Origin: Caballeronia sp. SL2Y3
GTDB lineage: Bacteria > Pseudomonadota > Gammaproteobacteria > Burkholderiales > Burkholderiaceae
Assembly (NCBI RefSeq): GCF_022879575.1
Contig: NZ_CP084260.1
Coordinates: 2,480,001-2,544,000, forward strand
DNA length: 64,000 nt
Reading direction: 5' to 3'
Position numbers and translations under genes: made by a program. Shown piece by piece: positions 50,130-64,000 of the stretch. The notes below the pieces were generated by a model, which was not told the DNA's origin, did no database searches, and saw only the letters and a list, made by a program, of their open reading frames with translations. The number at the start of each line of letters is the position of its first letter. Position 1 is the stretch's first letter.

Positions 50130-53100
50130 TTACTCGTTGGTATGCGGCTGCTGCTCCGTTGCCGGAGCTTCCGGCGTACCGAAATCGAATGCCTCTTCGG
50201 CAGCGATCTGGTCGAAGCGTTCGCGATCCGCCGACTCCTTGCTCTTGCGCGCCTTGTGGAACGCGAGACCCGTACCGGCCGGAATCAGACGGCCGACGAT
50301 CACGTTTTCCTTCAGACCGCGCAGATCGTCGCGCTTGCCCATGATCGCCGCTTCGGTCAGCACGCGAGTCGTTTCCTGGAACGACGCCGCCGAGATGAAC
50401 GAATCGGTCGAGAGCGAAGCCTTCGTGATACCGAGCAGCACGTTCTCGTACGTCGCCGGACGCTTGTCTTCCGCGATCATGCGGTCGTTCTCGTCGAGCA
50501 TGTCCGACCGCTCGACTTGTTCGCCCGGAATGAAGCGCGTATCGCCGTTGTCGACGATCTGCACGCGGCGCAGCATCTGACGCACGATCACTTCGATGTG
50601 CTTGTCGTTGATCTTCACGCCTTGCAGACGGTACACGTCCTGCACTTCGTCCACGATGTAGCGCGACAACGCCTCGATACCCTGCAGACGCAGGATGTCG
50701 TGCGGATCCGCAGGACCGTCGACGATCATTTCGCCCTTGTTGACGACCTGACCATCGTGCACCAGCACCTGCTTTTCCTTCGCGATCAGGAACTCGTGCT
50801 GATTGCCCTCGAGGTCCGTGATGACGAGACGCTGCTTGCCCTTCGTGTCCTTACCGAACGACGTCGTGCCCGTGACTTCCGCCAGAATGCCGGCGTCCTT
50901 CGGCGAGCGCGCTTCGAACAGTTCGGCCACGCGCGGCAGACCACCGGTAATGTCACGCGTCTTCTGCGCTTCAACCGGGATACGCGCCAGCACTTCACCG
51001 ACCTGCACTTGCTGACCATCCTTCACGGTGATCAGTGCGCCGACCTGGAAGCCGATCTGCACCGAATGCTCGGTGTTCGGGATCTTCACTTCCTCGCCGT
51101 TCGCGTCGAGCAGCTTGACCTGCGGACGCACGCTCTTGCCGGCCTGCGAGCCGCGGCGCTTCGCGTCGATCACGACGAGCGTCGAAAGACCGGTCACGTC
51201 GTCGATCTGCTTGGCGACCGTCACGCCTTCCTCGACGTTTTCGAACTTCACCGTACCGCCCCACTCGGTGATGATCGGACGCGTCAGCGGATCCCATTGC
51301 GCGAGTTGCGAGCCGGCCTTGATCGTGGCGCCGTCGAGTTGCAGCAGCGTCGCGCCGTACGGGATCTTGTGACGCTCACGCTCGCGACCGAGGTCGTCCG
51401 CGATGATCGCTTCGCCCGAACGCGAAATGACGACCTGCTCGCCCTTCGCGTTGGTCACGTAGCGCATCGTGGCCGTGAAACGCACCGTACCGTTGCTCTT
51501 CGCTTCCACCGTCGATGCAACCGCCGCACGCGATGCCGCACCACCGATGTGGAACGTACGCATGGTCAGCTGCGTGCCCGGCTCACCGATCGACTGCGCC
51601 GCGATCACGCCGACTGCTTCGCCGACATTCACGCGCGAGCCACGGCCAAGGTCGCGGCCGTAGCACGCGGCGCACAGGCCGTAGCGCGTTTCGCAGGTCA
51701 GCGGCGTGCGCACACGCACTTCGTCGATGCCGAGACGCTCGATCTCTTCCACCGCGTCTTCGTCGAGCAGATCGCCCGACGCAAACAGCGTTTCCTGCGT
51801 CTCAGGATTGACGACGTCCGCCACCGCCACACGACCGAGAATACGGTCACGCAGCGCTTCGACGACTTCACCGCCTTCGACCAACGCCTTCATTGCAACG
51901 CCGTTCGACGTACCGCAATCGTCTTCGACCACGACCAGATCCTGCGTCACGTCCACGAGACGACGCGTCAGGTAACCCGAGTTCGCCGTCTTCAGTGCCG
52001 TATCCGCCAGACCCTTACGCGCGCCGTGCGTCGAGATGAAGTACTGCAGCACGTTCAGGCCTTCGCGGAAGTTCGCGGTAATCGGCGTCTCGATAATCGA
52101 GCCGTCCGGCTTCGCCATCAGGCCGCGCATACCGGCCAACTGACGAATCTGCACCGCGGAACCACGCGCGCCTGAGTCGGCCATCATGTAGATGGAGTTG
52201 AACGACTCCTGCTTCGTCTCGTTGCCGTCACGGTCGATGACCGGTTCGGTTGCGAGCTGTTCCATCATCGCCTTGCCGACGCTTTCCGACGTTGCCGACC
52301 AGATGTCGACCACGTTGTTGTAGCGTTCCTGCGCGGTGACGAGACCCGACATGTACTGACGGTCGTACTCCTTCACCTTCTTCGCTGCGTCGCCGACGAT
52401 CGTCTCTTTCTGCGGCGGCACGAGCATGTCGTCCACGCAAATCGAGATGCCGGCGCGCGTCGCGAGGCGGAAGCCCATCTGCATCAGCTGGTCGGCGAAG
52501 ATCACCGTTTCGCGCAGACCGCACTTGCGGAACGCCGTGTTGATCAGGCGCGAGATTTCCTTCTTCTTCAGCGGCTTGTTCAGCACCGAGAACGGCAGGC
52601 CCGGCGGCAGAATCTCCGACAGGATCGAGCGGCCGACGGTCGTTGCGTACAGCGTGACCTTCGGCACGAACTTCGGCGCGCCTTCGCTCGTGTCTTCGTT
52701 CGCCACCATTTCGGTGATACGCACGTTGACGCGCGAGGCCAGCTCGACTTCCTTGTTCTCGTACGCGCGGATCACTTCCGACACGCCCGTGAACGTGAGG
52801 CCTTCGCCCTTGCCGTTGATGGCTTCACGCGATGCGTAATACAGGCCGAGCACGATATCCTGCGACGGCACGATCGACGGATCGCCGTTGGCCGGGAACA
52901 GGACGTTGTTCGACGCCAGCATCAGCGTGCGCGCTTCCATCTGCGCTTCGAGCGACAGCGGCACGTGAACGGCCATCTGGTCACCGTCGAAGTCGGCGTT
53001 GAACGCCGCGCAAACGAGCGGGTGCAGCTGGATTGCCTTACCTTCGATCAGCACCGGCTCGAAAGCCTGAATGCCGAGACGGTGCAGCGTCGGCGCGCGG

Positions 53101-54371
53101 TTCAGCATGACCGGATGCTCGCGGATCACCTCTTCGAGGATGTCCCACACCACCGGCGTCTGGTTCTCGACTTCCTTCTTCGCAGCCTTGATGGTGGTAG
53201 CGACACCCATCACTTCCAGCTTGTTGAAGATGAACGGCTTGAACAGTTCGAGCGCCATCAGCTTCGGCAGGCCGCACTGATGCAGCTTGAGCGTCGGGCC
53301 GACCACGATCACCGAACGGCCCGAGTAGTCCACGCGCTTACCGAGCAGGTTCTGACGGAAACGACCGCCCTTACCCTTGATCATGTCAGCGAGCGACTTC
53401 AGCGGACGCTTGTTCGCGCCGGTCATGGCCTTACCGCGACGGCCGTTGTCGAGCAGCGAATCGACGGCTTCCTGCAGCATCCGCTTTTCGTTGCGGACGA
53501 TGATTTCAGGCGCCTTCAGTTCGAGCAGACGCTTCAACCGGTTGTTACGGTTGATGACGCGGCGATACAGGTCGTTCAGGTCCGACGTCGCGAAACGGCC
53601 GCCGTCGAGCGGCACGAGCGGACGCAGTTCCGGCGGCAGCACCGGCAGCACTTCGAGCACCATCCAGTCAGGCTTGATGCCCGAACGCTGGAAAGCCTCG
53701 AGCACCTTCAGGCGCTTCGCGTACTTCTTGATCTTCGCTTCGGAACCCGTGTTCTTGAGCTCGGTGCGCAGCAGTTCGACCTGCTCGTCGATGTTGATCG
53801 AACGCAGCAGTTCGCGCACGCCTTCCGCGCCCATTTCGGCACGGAATTCGTCACCGTACTCTTCGACCTTGTTGTAGTAATCCTCTTCCGTCATGATCTG
53901 CCGCGCTTTCAGCGGCGTCATGCCCGGATCGATGACCACGTATGCCTCGAAGTACAGCACGCGCTCGATGTCGCGCAGCGTCATGTCGAGCACCATGCCC
54001 AGACGCGACGGCAGCGACTTCAAAAACCAGATGTGCGCGACCGGCGAAGCCAGTTCGATGTGGCCCATGCGCTCGCGGCGCACCTTCGCCAGCGTCACCT
54101 CGACGCCGCACTTCTCGCAGATCACGCCACGGTGCTTCAGGCGCTTGTACTTGCCGCACAGGCACTCGTAGTCCTTGATCGGCCCGAAAATCTTCGCGCA
54201 AAACAGACCATCCCGCTCCGGCTTGAACGTGCGGTAGTTGATGGTCTCCGGCTTCTTCACTTCGCCGAACGACCACGAACGGATCTTGTCGGGCGACGCG
54301 AGGCCGATCTTGATCGCATCAAAAACTTCTTCTTGTTGGACTTGCTTGAATAGATCGAGCAGAGCTTTCAT
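50130..54371 (-). CDS. rpoC: RNA polymerase beta' subunit
   Basis: Product of 1413 residues. The zinc-binding [20 protein letters not shown] near the N terminus, the catalytic NADFDGDQM loop holding the magnesium, and the second zinc site [17 protein letters not shown] are all present. The trigger-loop region [12 protein letters not shown] is also conserved. It begins 21 bases after the rpoB stop. The C-terminal tail ([14 protein letters not shown]) is variable. Confidence 0.98.
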   Translation of the reverse strand: MKALLDLFKQVQQEEVFDAIKIGLASPDKIRSWSFGEVKKPETINYRTFKPERDGLFCAKIFGPIKDYECLCGKYKRLKHRGVICEKCGVEVTLAKVRRERMGHIELASPVAHIWFLKSLPSRLGMVLDMTLRDIERVLYFEAYVVIDPGMTPLKARQIMTEEDYYNKVEEYGDEFRAEMGAEGVRELLRSINIDEQVELLRTELKNTGSEAKIKKYAKRLKVLEAFQRSGIKPDWMVLEVLPVLPPELRPLVPLDGGRFATSDLNDLYRRVINRNNRLKRLLELKAPEIIVRNEKRMLQEAVDSLLDNGRRGKAMTGANKRPLKSLADMIKGKGGRFRQNLLGKRVDYSGRSVIVVGPTLKLHQCGLPKLMALELFKPFIFNKLEVMGVATTIKAAKKEVENQTPVVWDILEEVIREHPVMLNRAPTLHRLGIQAFEPVLIEGKAIQLHPLVCAAFNADFDGDQMAVHVPLSLEAQMEARTLMLASNNVLFPANGDPSIVPSQDIVLGLYYASREAINGKGEGLTFTGVSEVIRAYENKEVELASRVNVRITEMVANEDTSEGAPKFVPKVTLYATTVGRSILSEILPPGLPFSVLNKPLKKKEISRLINTAFRKCGLRETVIFADQLMQMGFRLATRAGISICVDDMLVPPQKETIVGDAAKKVKEYDRQYMSGLVTAQERYNNVVDIWSATSESVGKAMMEQLATEPVIDRDGNETKQESFNSIYMMADSGARGSAVQIRQLAGMRGLMAKPDGSIIETPITANFREGLNVLQYFISTHGARKGLADTALKTANSGYLTRRLVDVTQDLVVVEDDCGTSNGVAMKALVEGGEVVEALRDRILGRVAVADVVNPETQETLFASGDLLDEDAVEEIERLGIDEVRVRTPLTCETRYGLCAACYGRDLGRGSRVNVGEAVGVIAAQSIGEPGTQLTMRTFHIGGAASRAAVASTVEAKSNGTVRFTATMRYVTNAKGEQVVISRSGEAIIADDLGRERERHKIPYGATLLQLDGATIKAGSQLAQWDPLTRPIITEWGGTVKFENVEEGVTVAKQIDDVTGLSTLVVIDAKRRGSQAGKSVRPQVKLLDANGEEVKIPNTEHSVQIGFQVGALITVKDGQQVQVGEVLARIPVEAQKTRDITGGLPRVAELFEARSPKDAGILAEVTGTTSFGKDTKGKQRLVITDLEGNQHEFLIAKEKQVLVHDGQVVNKGEMIVDGPADPHDILRLQGIEALSRYIVDEVQDVYRLQGVKINDKHIEVIVRQMLRRVQIVDNGDTRFIPGEQVERSDMLDENDRMIAEDKRPATYENVLLGITKASLSTDSFISAASFQETTRVLTEAAIMGKRDDLRGLKENVIVGRLIPAGTGLAFHKARKSKESADRERFDQIAAEEAFDFGTPEAPATEQQPHTNE

Positions 54372-54392
54372 TGCTTTCTCTCCGTAGTCCGA

Positions 54393-58499
<4,107 letters not shown>

Positions 58500-58867
58500 A
58501 CGATCTCCGAATCACGGCGGGCGTTACCGAGGCGGGATACCTCGACGACACGGCCCGGTGTTCACCGACTGAGACCCGCGCCGCTGTCCGGGGAGGACGC
58601 GCGAGTCTAGAAGCTTGGTGGTTGGCCGCTACCAACCGCTGGCTGACGGCAGCGGATGCCTGTGTTTCCCGCTACCCGACCAAACTTGCCTTCTGCAGTC
58701 GCTTCAGAAGACAAAGACAAATGCCGGAATATATTGCCGACCCGACCGTTGTCTTTGGCTTCTGCGGGGCCGTTTATGCTTGCCAACGCGCATAAAAACT
58801 CGGACCCCACAAAGCACAAAAAGGCCGGCGGTGAAAAACCGCCAGCCTTCGCACAGCGCAATGAAAC
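58500..58867 (-). other. rplL-rpoB intergenic region
   Basis: A 368-base gap without a convincing gene. Its only clear feature is the hairpin at 58816-58851 next to rplL; short open frames on both strands lack ribosome sites and coding character. I saw no strong sigma-70 promoter. In E. coli the same gap has an attenuator and an RNase III site. Confidence 0.6.
58816..58851 (-). terminator. Attenuator between rplL and rpoB
   Basis: Minus strand AAGGCTGGCGGT and ACCGCCGGCCTT arms (one mismatch) around a TTTTC loop, followed by TTTG. It lies 17 bases after rplL and should limit readthrough so that far fewer rpoBC than rplJL transcripts are made. Confidence 0.75.
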
Positions 58868-59242
58868 TTACTTGATTTCAGCCTTCGCGCCTGCGTCTTC
58901 CAGCTTCTTCTTCGCTTCTTCAGCAGCAGCCTTGGGCACCGCTTCCTTGATGGGCTTCGGTGCGCCGTCGACCAGGTCCTTCGCTTCCTTCAGGCCGAGA
59001 CCCGTCAGTTCACGAACAGCCTTAATGACCGAGACCTTGTTCGCGCCGGCTTCGAGCAGGTTCACCGTGAATTCGGTTTGCTCTTCAGCAGCAGCGGCAG
59101 CACCGCCAGCAGCCGGGCCAGCGACCGCAACAGCAGCAGCCGACACGCCAAACTTCTCTTCGAACGCCTTGACCAGCTCGTTCAGTTCCAGAACCGACAT
59201 CGCGCCAACGGCTTCCAGGATGTCTTCTTTTGCGATTGCCAT
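58868..59242 (-). CDS. rplL: 50S ribosomal protein L7/L12
   Basis: bL12 of 124 residues: an N-terminal dimerisation helix, an Ala/Gly-rich hinge ([17 protein letters not shown], typical of the group) and the C-terminal factor-recruiting domain ([21 protein letters not shown]). Multiple copies bind L10 on the stalk. Confidence 0.98.
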   Translation of the reverse strand: MAIAKEDILEAVGAMSVLELNELVKAFEEKFGVSAAAVAVAGPAAGGAAAAAEEQTEFTVNLLEAGANKVSVIKAVRELTGLGLKEAKDLVDGAPKPIKEAVPKAAAEEAKKKLEDAGAKAEIK

Positions 59243-59319
59243 TTGAAATACTCCTAAATTGAATTCGGATCGAGCTAGCGATCTTTACCTAACTGAGCAA
59301 CTGTGGCTCAAGCGTGACG

Positions 59320-59814
59320 TTATGCAGCTTCGCCTTGCTTCTCTGCCAGCGCGGCGAGAGCGCGCGCGAAGCCGGAAACAGGTGCTTGCATGACGAACAA
59401 CAGCTTAGAGAGCAGCTCTTCGCGGCTCGGGATGTTGGCCAGCGCTTGCACGCCCGCCTTATCCATCACCTTGCCTTCGTAGGAACCAGCCTTGATGATC
59501 AACTTGTCATTGCTCTTGCCGAAGTCGTTGACGACCTTGGCTGCGGCAATGGCATCTTCCGAGATGCCGTAGATCAGAGGACCGGTCATCTGCTCAGCCA
59601 GCGGAGCGAACGGGGTACCTTCGACGGCGCGACGCGCCAGCGTGTTCTTCAACACGCGCAGATACACCTGTTGCTCACGCGCTTTCGCGCGCAGCTTGGT
59701 CAGATCGCCAACCGTGATCCCACGATACTCAGCGAGCACCATCGTCTGAGCCTTCGCGACTTGCGCGGCGACTTCAGCGACGACTGCCTGCTTATCTTCT
59801 TTGTTCAGTGGCAC
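59320..59814 (-). CDS. rplJ: 50S ribosomal protein L10
   Basis: uL10 of 164 residues ([41 protein letters not shown]). The start is GTG at 59814 with GGAGG seven bases upstream; 20 further codons in frame belong to the leader. L10 is the stalk base and, with L12, represses its own mRNA in E. coli. Confidence 0.96.
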   Translation of the reverse strand: MPLNKEDKQAVVAEVAAQVAKAQTMVLAEYRGITVGDLTKLRAKAREQQVYLRVLKNTLARRAVEGTPFAPLAEQMTGPLIYGISEDAIAAAKVVNDFGKSNDKLIIKAGSYEGKVMDKAGVQALANIPSREELLSKLLFVMQAPVSGFARALAALAEKQGEAA

Positions 59815-60113
59815 GGTTAAACCTCCAGATTCGATGCACTCAGGTGTCCAACCTTCATGCACCACGTTCGACAACGGCGTCCGACTGTTAGGAGTATTTC
59901 AAGCGGTTGGTGACCATCTGAAAACGGTCGACAACCGGCTTCAACCACTGCAAAACTGTTTCGGGTTCGCCATCTGCGTTGGCTTGAATTAAGGCGCCGC
60001 CCGACTACTGCACCGCCACCAACGGTCTTTGACAACCGGCTGCCCAACCAAACGACTGTTGCGCAACCGCCCAAAGCCCTTGAGAACGCGGTCTGACGAC
60101 CGCGTCAAAATCT
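59815..60113 (-). promoter_or_regulatory. rplJ leader (probable L10-binding RNA) with rplA-side hairpin
   Basis: The 299-base gap between rplA and rplJ has no gene. At its rplA end is a perfect 8-bp hairpin (ACGCGGTC/GACCGCGT, 60086-60105), a possible partial terminator. The rest has repeated AACCGG/CAACGG and GGTTG segments that can pair in several ways. Position and length match the L10 autoregulatory leader of other proteobacteria; the fold was not computed. Confidence 0.5.
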
Positions 60114-60812
60114 TTACTGTTGCGCCAGCGTGGCTTGGTCCACGCGAACGCCGACACCCATCGTGCTCGACAGCGCAATCTTGCGCAGGTACACGCCCTT
60201 GCTCGTCGCCGGCTTTGCCTTGTTCAGCGCGTCGATCAGCGCGGACAGGTTTTGACGCAGCGAAGCGGGTTCGAACGACGCACGGCCGATGGTGCCGTGG
60301 ATGATACCGGCTTTGTCGACACGGAATTGCACTTGACCAGCCTTTGCGTTCCTGACTGCTTGAGCCACGTCCGGCGTCACAGTGCCGACCTTCGGGTTCG
60401 GCATCAGGCCACGCGGACCGAGGATCTGGCCCAGCGTACCGACCACGCGCATCGTGTCCGGCGAAGCGATCACGACGTCGAAGTTCAGATTGCCGGCCTT
60501 GACTTGCTCAGCCAGGTCTTCCATGCCGACCACGTCCGCGCCGGCTGCACGTGCTTGCTCGGCCTTGTCGCCTTGCGCGAATACTGCGACGCGAACCGAC
60601 TTACCGGTGCCAGCGGGCAGAACGACGGAACCACGAACCACTTGGTCCGACTTCTTCGCATCGATGCCGAGTTGAACGGCGACGTCGATCGACTCGTCGA
60701 ACTTGGCGCTTGCGCACTCCTTGATCAGGTTCAGCGCGTCGTCAATCGGATACAGCTTTTGACGATCGACCTTGTTTGCAAATGCCTGAAGGCGCTTCGA
60801 AAGCTTAGCCAT
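60114..60812 (-). CDS. rplA: 50S ribosomal protein L1
   Basis: uL1 of 232 residues ([43 protein letters not shown]). It forms the L1 stalk and in E. coli represses the rplKA mRNA. Its ATG directly follows the rplK stop (TAAATG). Confidence 0.98.
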   Translation of the reverse strand: MAKLSKRLQAFANKVDRQKLYPIDDALNLIKECASAKFDESIDVAVQLGIDAKKSDQVVRGSVVLPAGTGKSVRVAVFAQGDKAEQARAAGADVVGMEDLAEQVKAGNLNFDVVIASPDTMRVVGTLGQILGPRGLMPNPKVGTVTPDVAQAVRNAKAGQVQFRVDKAGIIHGTIGRASFEPASLRQNLSALIDALNKAKPATSKGVYLRKIALSSTMGVGVRVDQATLAQQ

Positions 60813-61244
60813 TTACACGCCCTCCACAGTGATACCCATCGAACGCGCGCTACCGGCGATGGTGCGCACGGCTGCATCCAGATCAGCTGCCGTAAGGTCC
60901 GGCATCTTGGTCTTCGCGATTTCTTCCGCTTGAGCGCGGGTGATGTTGCCGACCTTGTCGGTGTGCGGCTTGCTCGAACCCTTTTGCACTGCCGCTGCCT
61001 TCTTGATCAGAACGGTAGCCGGCGGCGTCTTCATGATGAACGTGAAGCTCTTGTCCGCGAATGCCGTAATGACGACCGGCACCGGCAGACCCGGCTCCAT
61101 GCCCTGAGTCTGCGCGTTGAACGCCTTGCAGAACTCCATGATGTTCAGGCCGCGCTGGCCCAGCGCCGGACCGACCGGCGGCGACGGATTGGCTTTACCT
61201 GCAGGAATCTGCAGTTTGATAAAGCCGATAATTTTCTTTGCCAT
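60813..61244 (-). CDS. rplK: 50S ribosomal protein L11
   Basis: uL11 of 143 residues ([23 protein letters not shown], the proline-rich hinge region that meets thiostrepton-like drugs, and [17 protein letters not shown]). The 141-base gap after nusG holds two inverted repeats (ATCGCGCG/CGCGCGAT and ACGGCC/GGCCGT), a possible L1-responsive leader. Confidence 0.98.
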   Translation of the reverse strand: MAKKIIGFIKLQIPAGKANPSPPVGPALGQRGLNIMEFCKAFNAQTQGMEPGLPVPVVITAFADKSFTFIMKTPPATVLIKKAAAVQKGSSKPHTDKVGNITRAQAEEIAKTKMPDLTAADLDAAVRTIAGSARSMGITVEGV

Positions 61245-61385
61245 GTTGAAAACCTCTGCTGAACGCGTGAGCGTTCGGTGAGTGATAGCGCGCGTTCACC
61301 TGACGACTACTGACGCTCCTCAACGGCCGTTACGCGGGCCGTAAGCGCGAATCGCGCGAGACCGATGACCCCGCGCGATGTGTTC

Positions 61386-61943
61386 TTAAACCTTTTCGAC
61401 CTGGCCGAACTCAAGTTCAACCGGCGTCGACCGCCCGAAGATCGTGACTGAAACGCGGACCCGGGACTTTTCGTAATTCACTTCCTCGACGTTGCCGTTG
61501 AAGTCGGTGAACGGACCTTCTTTCACTCGCACCATCTCGCCGACTTCGAACAGTGTCTTCGGCCGCGGCTTCTCGACACCTTCCTGCATCTGCGACATGA
61601 TCTTTTCGACTTCGCGCGGGGAGATCGGGCTCGGCCGATTGCGTGCACCGCCAACGAAACCCGTTACCTTCGCCGTGTTTTTCACGAGGTGCCAGGTCTC
61701 ATCCGTCATTTCCATTTCGACCAGGACGTAGCCCGGGAAGAAACGACGCTCGGTCACCGATTTGTGGCCACCTTTGACTTCCACAACCTCTTCGGTCGGA
61801 ACGAGAATTTGACCAAACTGGTCCTGCATTCCCGCTCGTTCGATGCGCTCCTGAAGCGCACGTTGCACGCTCTTCTCCATGCCGGAGTAGGCGTGCACCA
61901 CATACCAACGCTTTCCACTCGGAGATGTCGGAGTATCGCTCAT
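61386..61943 (-). CDS. nusG: Transcription termination/antitermination factor NusG
   Basis: Product of 185 residues. The NGN domain ([32 protein letters not shown]) is followed by a KOW domain ([21 protein letters not shown]). It binds RNA polymerase and links it to Rho or to S10. One base separates it from secE. Confidence 0.98.
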   Translation of the reverse strand: MSDTPTSPSGKRWYVVHAYSGMEKSVQRALQERIERAGMQDQFGQILVPTEEVVEVKGGHKSVTERRFFPGYVLVEMEMTDETWHLVKNTAKVTGFVGGARNRPSPISPREVEKIMSQMQEGVEKPRPKTLFEVGEMVRVKEGPFTDFNGNVEEVNYEKSRVRVSVTIFGRSTPVELEFGQVEKV

Positions 61944-61944
61944 A

Positions 61945-62325
61945 TCATTTCCAACCCAGAATCGCCGAGAAAATTACCCATTCGATTGACTTGTCGCTAA
62001 GCCAAAGGAAGATGGCCATGATGAGGACGAATGCGAAGACCACCAGCGTGGTCTGCGTCGCCTCTTTTCGCGTAGGCCAGACGACCTTTCGCACTTCTTT
62101 GTACGAGTCTTTCGCGAAGGCGATGAAGCCCTTCCCGGGCGCAGAAAGAAGGCCGACAGCGACACCAGCAACCAAACCGACAGCAAGCGCCGGACCGCGG
62201 ACATACCACTCTTGGCCGCTGAGCAAGAAGAAACCCACGAACCCGGCCAAGACCAACAATACCCCAGCCACCAACATCAACTTATCGCTGGAAGTATTTA
62301 CAGTTTCGACTGAAGGATTCGCCAT
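61945..62325 (-). CDS. secE: Protein translocase subunit SecE
   Basis: Membrane protein of 126 residues with three hydrophobic segments, the E. coli-like long form. The conserved amphipathic [20 protein letters not shown] motif that clamps SecY precedes the last helix. It pairs with SecY encoded at 32205. Confidence 0.97.
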   Translation of the reverse strand: MANPSVETVNTSSDKLMLVAGVLLVLAGFVGFFLLSGQEWYVRGPALAVGLVAGVAVGLLSAPGKGFIAFAKDSYKEVRKVVWPTRKEATQTTLVVFAFVLIMAIFLWLSDKSIEWVIFSAILGWK

Positions 62326-62359
62326 AACACCTTAAGCAGCGCCACTTGGCGCGAGAATG

Positions 62360-62435
62360 TGGCAGGGGCAGAGGGAATCGAACCCCCAACCTTCGGTTTT
62401 GGAGACCGACGCTCTGCCAGTTGAGCTATACCCCT
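62360..62435 (-). tRNA. tRNA-Trp (CCA)
   Basis: Cloverleaf on the minus strand: acceptor AGGGGTA pairs with TGCCCCT (one G-T), D-arm TAGCTCAACTGGCAGAGC, anticodon loop TCTCCAAAA with CCA, T-arm GGTTCGATTC, and encoded CCA end. Tryptophan tRNA between tuf and secE is the usual arrangement. Confidence 0.97.
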
Positions 62436-62444
62436 AAACCATTT

Positions 62445-62468
62445 GGGGCCGACGGTTTCGCCGACCCC
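62445..62468 (-). terminator. Hairpin between tuf2 and tRNA-Trp
   Basis: GGGGTCGGCG and CGTCGGCCCC arms (with one G-T type mismatch) around AAAC. No U-tract follows on the minus strand, so it may be a processing signal rather than a terminator. Confidence 0.4.
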
Positions 62469-62501
62469 GAAAACTACAGACTACCGAGAGATCTCTGGCT
62501 C

Positions 62502-63692
62502 TTACTCGATAATCTTGGCAACGACACCTGCGCCGACGGTACGGCCGCCTTCGCGGATCGCGAAGCGCAGACCTTCTTCCATGGCGATCGGGGCGATCAG
62601 CTTGACCGTGATCGACACGTTGTCGCCCGGCATCACCATTTCCTTGTCCTTCGGCAGCTCGATCGAGCCCGTCACGTCCGTCGTACGGAAGTAGAACTGC
62701 GGACGGTAGTTGTTGAAGAACGGCGTGTGACGGCCGCCTTCGTCCTTGCTCAGCACGTACACTTCAGCGGTGAAGTGCGTGTGCGGCGTGATCGAACCCG
62801 GCTTGGCCAGCACCTGGCCGCGCTCGACGTCTTCGCGCTTCGTGCCGCGCAGCAGGATACCGACGTTGTCGCCCGCTTGACCTTGGTCGAGCAGCTTGCG
62901 GAACATTTCCACGCCCGTGCAAGTGGTCTTCACCGTCGGCTTGATACCGACGATTTCGATTTCCTCGCCAACCTTGATGACGCCGCGCTCGACGCGACCC
63001 GTCACCACCGTGCCGCGACCCGAGATCGAGAACACGTCTTCCACCGGCATCAGGAAGGCGCCATCCACTGCGCGCTCCGGCGTCGGGATGTACGTATCCA
63101 GCGCGTCGGCCAGGTTCATGATCGCCACTTCGCCGAGTTCGCCCTTGTCGCCTTCCAGCGCGAGCTTGGCCGAACCCTTGATGATCGGCGTGTCGTCGCC
63201 CGGGAAGTCGTACTTCGACAGGAGTTCGCGCACTTCCATTTCGACGAGCTCGAGCAGCTCGGCGTCGTCCACCATGTCGCACTTGTTCAGGAACACGATG
63301 ATGTACGGCACGCCGACCTGACGGGCCAGCAGGATGTGCTCACGCGTTTGCGGCATCGGGCCGTCAGCGGCCGAGCACACCAGGATTGCGCCGTCCATCT
63401 GCGCGGCGCCCGTGATCATGTTCTTCACGTAGTCGGCGTGGCCCGGGCAATCGACGTGTGCGTAGTGGCGGTTAGCCGTTTCGTACTCGACGTGCGCGGT
63501 GTTGATGGTGATGCCGCGTGCCTTTTCTTCCGGCGCCGCGTCGATCTGGTCGTACGCCTTGGCTTCGCCGCCGAACTTGGCGGTCAGCACCGTCGTGATC
63601 GCTGCCGTCAGCGTGGTCTTGCCGTGGTCAACGTGACCGATCGTGCCCACGTTCACGTGCGGCTTGGTCCGCTCGAATTTACCTTTGGCCAT
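62502..63692 (-). CDS. tuf: Elongation factor Tu (copy 2, tRNA-linked)
   Basis: EF-Tu of 396 residues, identical in protein to copy 1 at 43361 with the same motifs ([20 protein letters not shown]). By eye the DNA is identical from the stop codon to codon 3, with GCC in place of GCA at codon 2; similarity ends abruptly on both sides. It lies downstream of tRNA-Tyr, -Gly and -Thr genes, as tufB does in E. coli. Confidence 0.98.
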   Translation of the reverse strand: MAKGKFERTKPHVNVGTIGHVDHGKTTLTAAITTVLTAKFGGEAKAYDQIDAAPEEKARGITINTAHVEYETANRHYAHVDCPGHADYVKNMITGAAQMDGAILVCSAADGPMPQTREHILLARQVGVPYIIVFLNKCDMVDDAELLELVEMEVRELLSKYDFPGDDTPIIKGSAKLALEGDKGELGEVAIMNLADALDTYIPTPERAVDGAFLMPVEDVFSISGRGTVVTGRVERGVIKVGEEIEIVGIKPTVKTTCTGVEMFRKLLDQGQAGDNVGILLRGTKREDVERGQVLAKPGSITPHTHFTAEVYVLSKDEGGRHTPFFNNYRPQFYFRTTDVTGSIELPKDKEMVMPGDNVSITVKLIAPIAMEEGLRFAIREGGRTVGAGVVAKIIE

Positions 63693-63754
63693 TTTCGACT
63701 CCTAACAGGATTTTCGCACCTTGCGCCGCGCGCAACTTACTAGACTGATACAGC

Positions 63755-63830
<76 letters not shown>

Positions 63831-63845
63831 CTACAAAACCGACAC

Positions 63846-63919
63846 TGGAGCGGGTGAAGGGAATCGAACCCTCGTCATAAGCTTGGAAGGCTTCTGCTCT
63901 ACCATTGAGCTACACCCGC
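63846..63919 (-). tRNA. tRNA-Gly (TCC)
   Basis: Minus-strand cloverleaf of 74 bases with acceptor GCGGGTG/CACCCGC, D-arm TAGCTCAATGGTAGAGC, anticodon loop CTTCCAA (TCC), T-arm GGTTCGATTC and encoded CCA. Confidence 0.97.
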
Positions 63920-63949
63920 GAGGGTTGGATTCCCTTACCGCTTGAATTC

Positions 63950-64000
63950 TGGTGGAGGAGGTTGGATTCGAACCAACGTAGGCGTAAGCCAACAGATTTA
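63950..64000 (-). tRNA. tRNA-Tyr, 3' part (5' half beyond window)
   Basis: The minus strand shows TAAATCTG at the window edge (end of a GTA anticodon loop and stem), a long variable arm typical of class II tRNA, T-arm GGTTCGAATCC and a CCA end. Order Tyr-Gly-Thr-tuf matches the E. coli tyrU-glyT-thrT-tufB cluster. Confidence 0.85.

Overview
This 64 kb window comes from the chromosome of a high-G+C betaproteobacterium, most likely Burkholderiaceae (Burkholderia sensu lato, Paraburkholderia or Caballeronia). That placement is by recognition of protein sequences and gene order, not by a database search. Supporting features are infA inside the secY-rpmJ junction, the aroK-aroB-dgt order, a Mg-type HemB, System II cytochrome c maturation (ResB/CcsB), and tRNA-tuf-tRNA(Trp)-secE-nusG linkage.

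Left part (1 to about 28.4 kb, housekeeping): the end of an OmpW-family porin gene; a small DUF883 membrane protein; a complete glycerol-3-phosphate uptake operon (ugpB-A-E-C-Q); the dgt-aroB-aroK block; a type IV pilus operon pilM-pilN-pilOP-pilQ in which PilO and PilP appear fused, divergent from the PBP1a gene; cyaY divergent from lptM-lysA; msrP-msrQ for periplasmic methionine repair; the resB-ccsB cytochrome c maturation pair with a diheme cytochrome c4-like gene; engB; hemB; and cutA-dsbD.

Right part (28.5 to 64 kb, gene expression): an almost unbroken minus-strand block. In transcription order it runs tRNA-Tyr/Gly/Thr, tuf2, tRNA-Trp, secE-nusG, rplKAJL, rpoBC, then recQ, then the str operon (rpsL-rpsG-fusA-tuf1) with rpsJ, the S10 operon (rplC to rpsQ), the spc operon (rplN to secY), infA-rpmJ and the alpha operon (rpsM-rpsK-rpsD-rpoA-rplQ). 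It holds more than 30 ribosomal protein genes, three RNA polymerase subunit genes, the translocase subunits SecY and SecE, and two near-identical EF-Tu genes. If the usual rule holds that ribosomal genes are transcribed away from the origin, oriC lies beyond the right end (inference).

I found no mobile element, CRISPR array, prophage or defence island, and no clear sign of an undescribed system. The points most worth a second look are two minus-strand promoters ahead of rplC and rplN whose -10 boxes sit inside or beside the loop of perfect 11-14 bp inverted repeats (with a third related structure between rpoA and rplQ), the PilO-PilP fusion with a minimal secretin, the homogenised tuf pair, a terminator between engB and hemB that faces the wrong way for its neighbours, and a glycerol-3-phosphate operon that seems to ride behind dgt without a visible Pho box.
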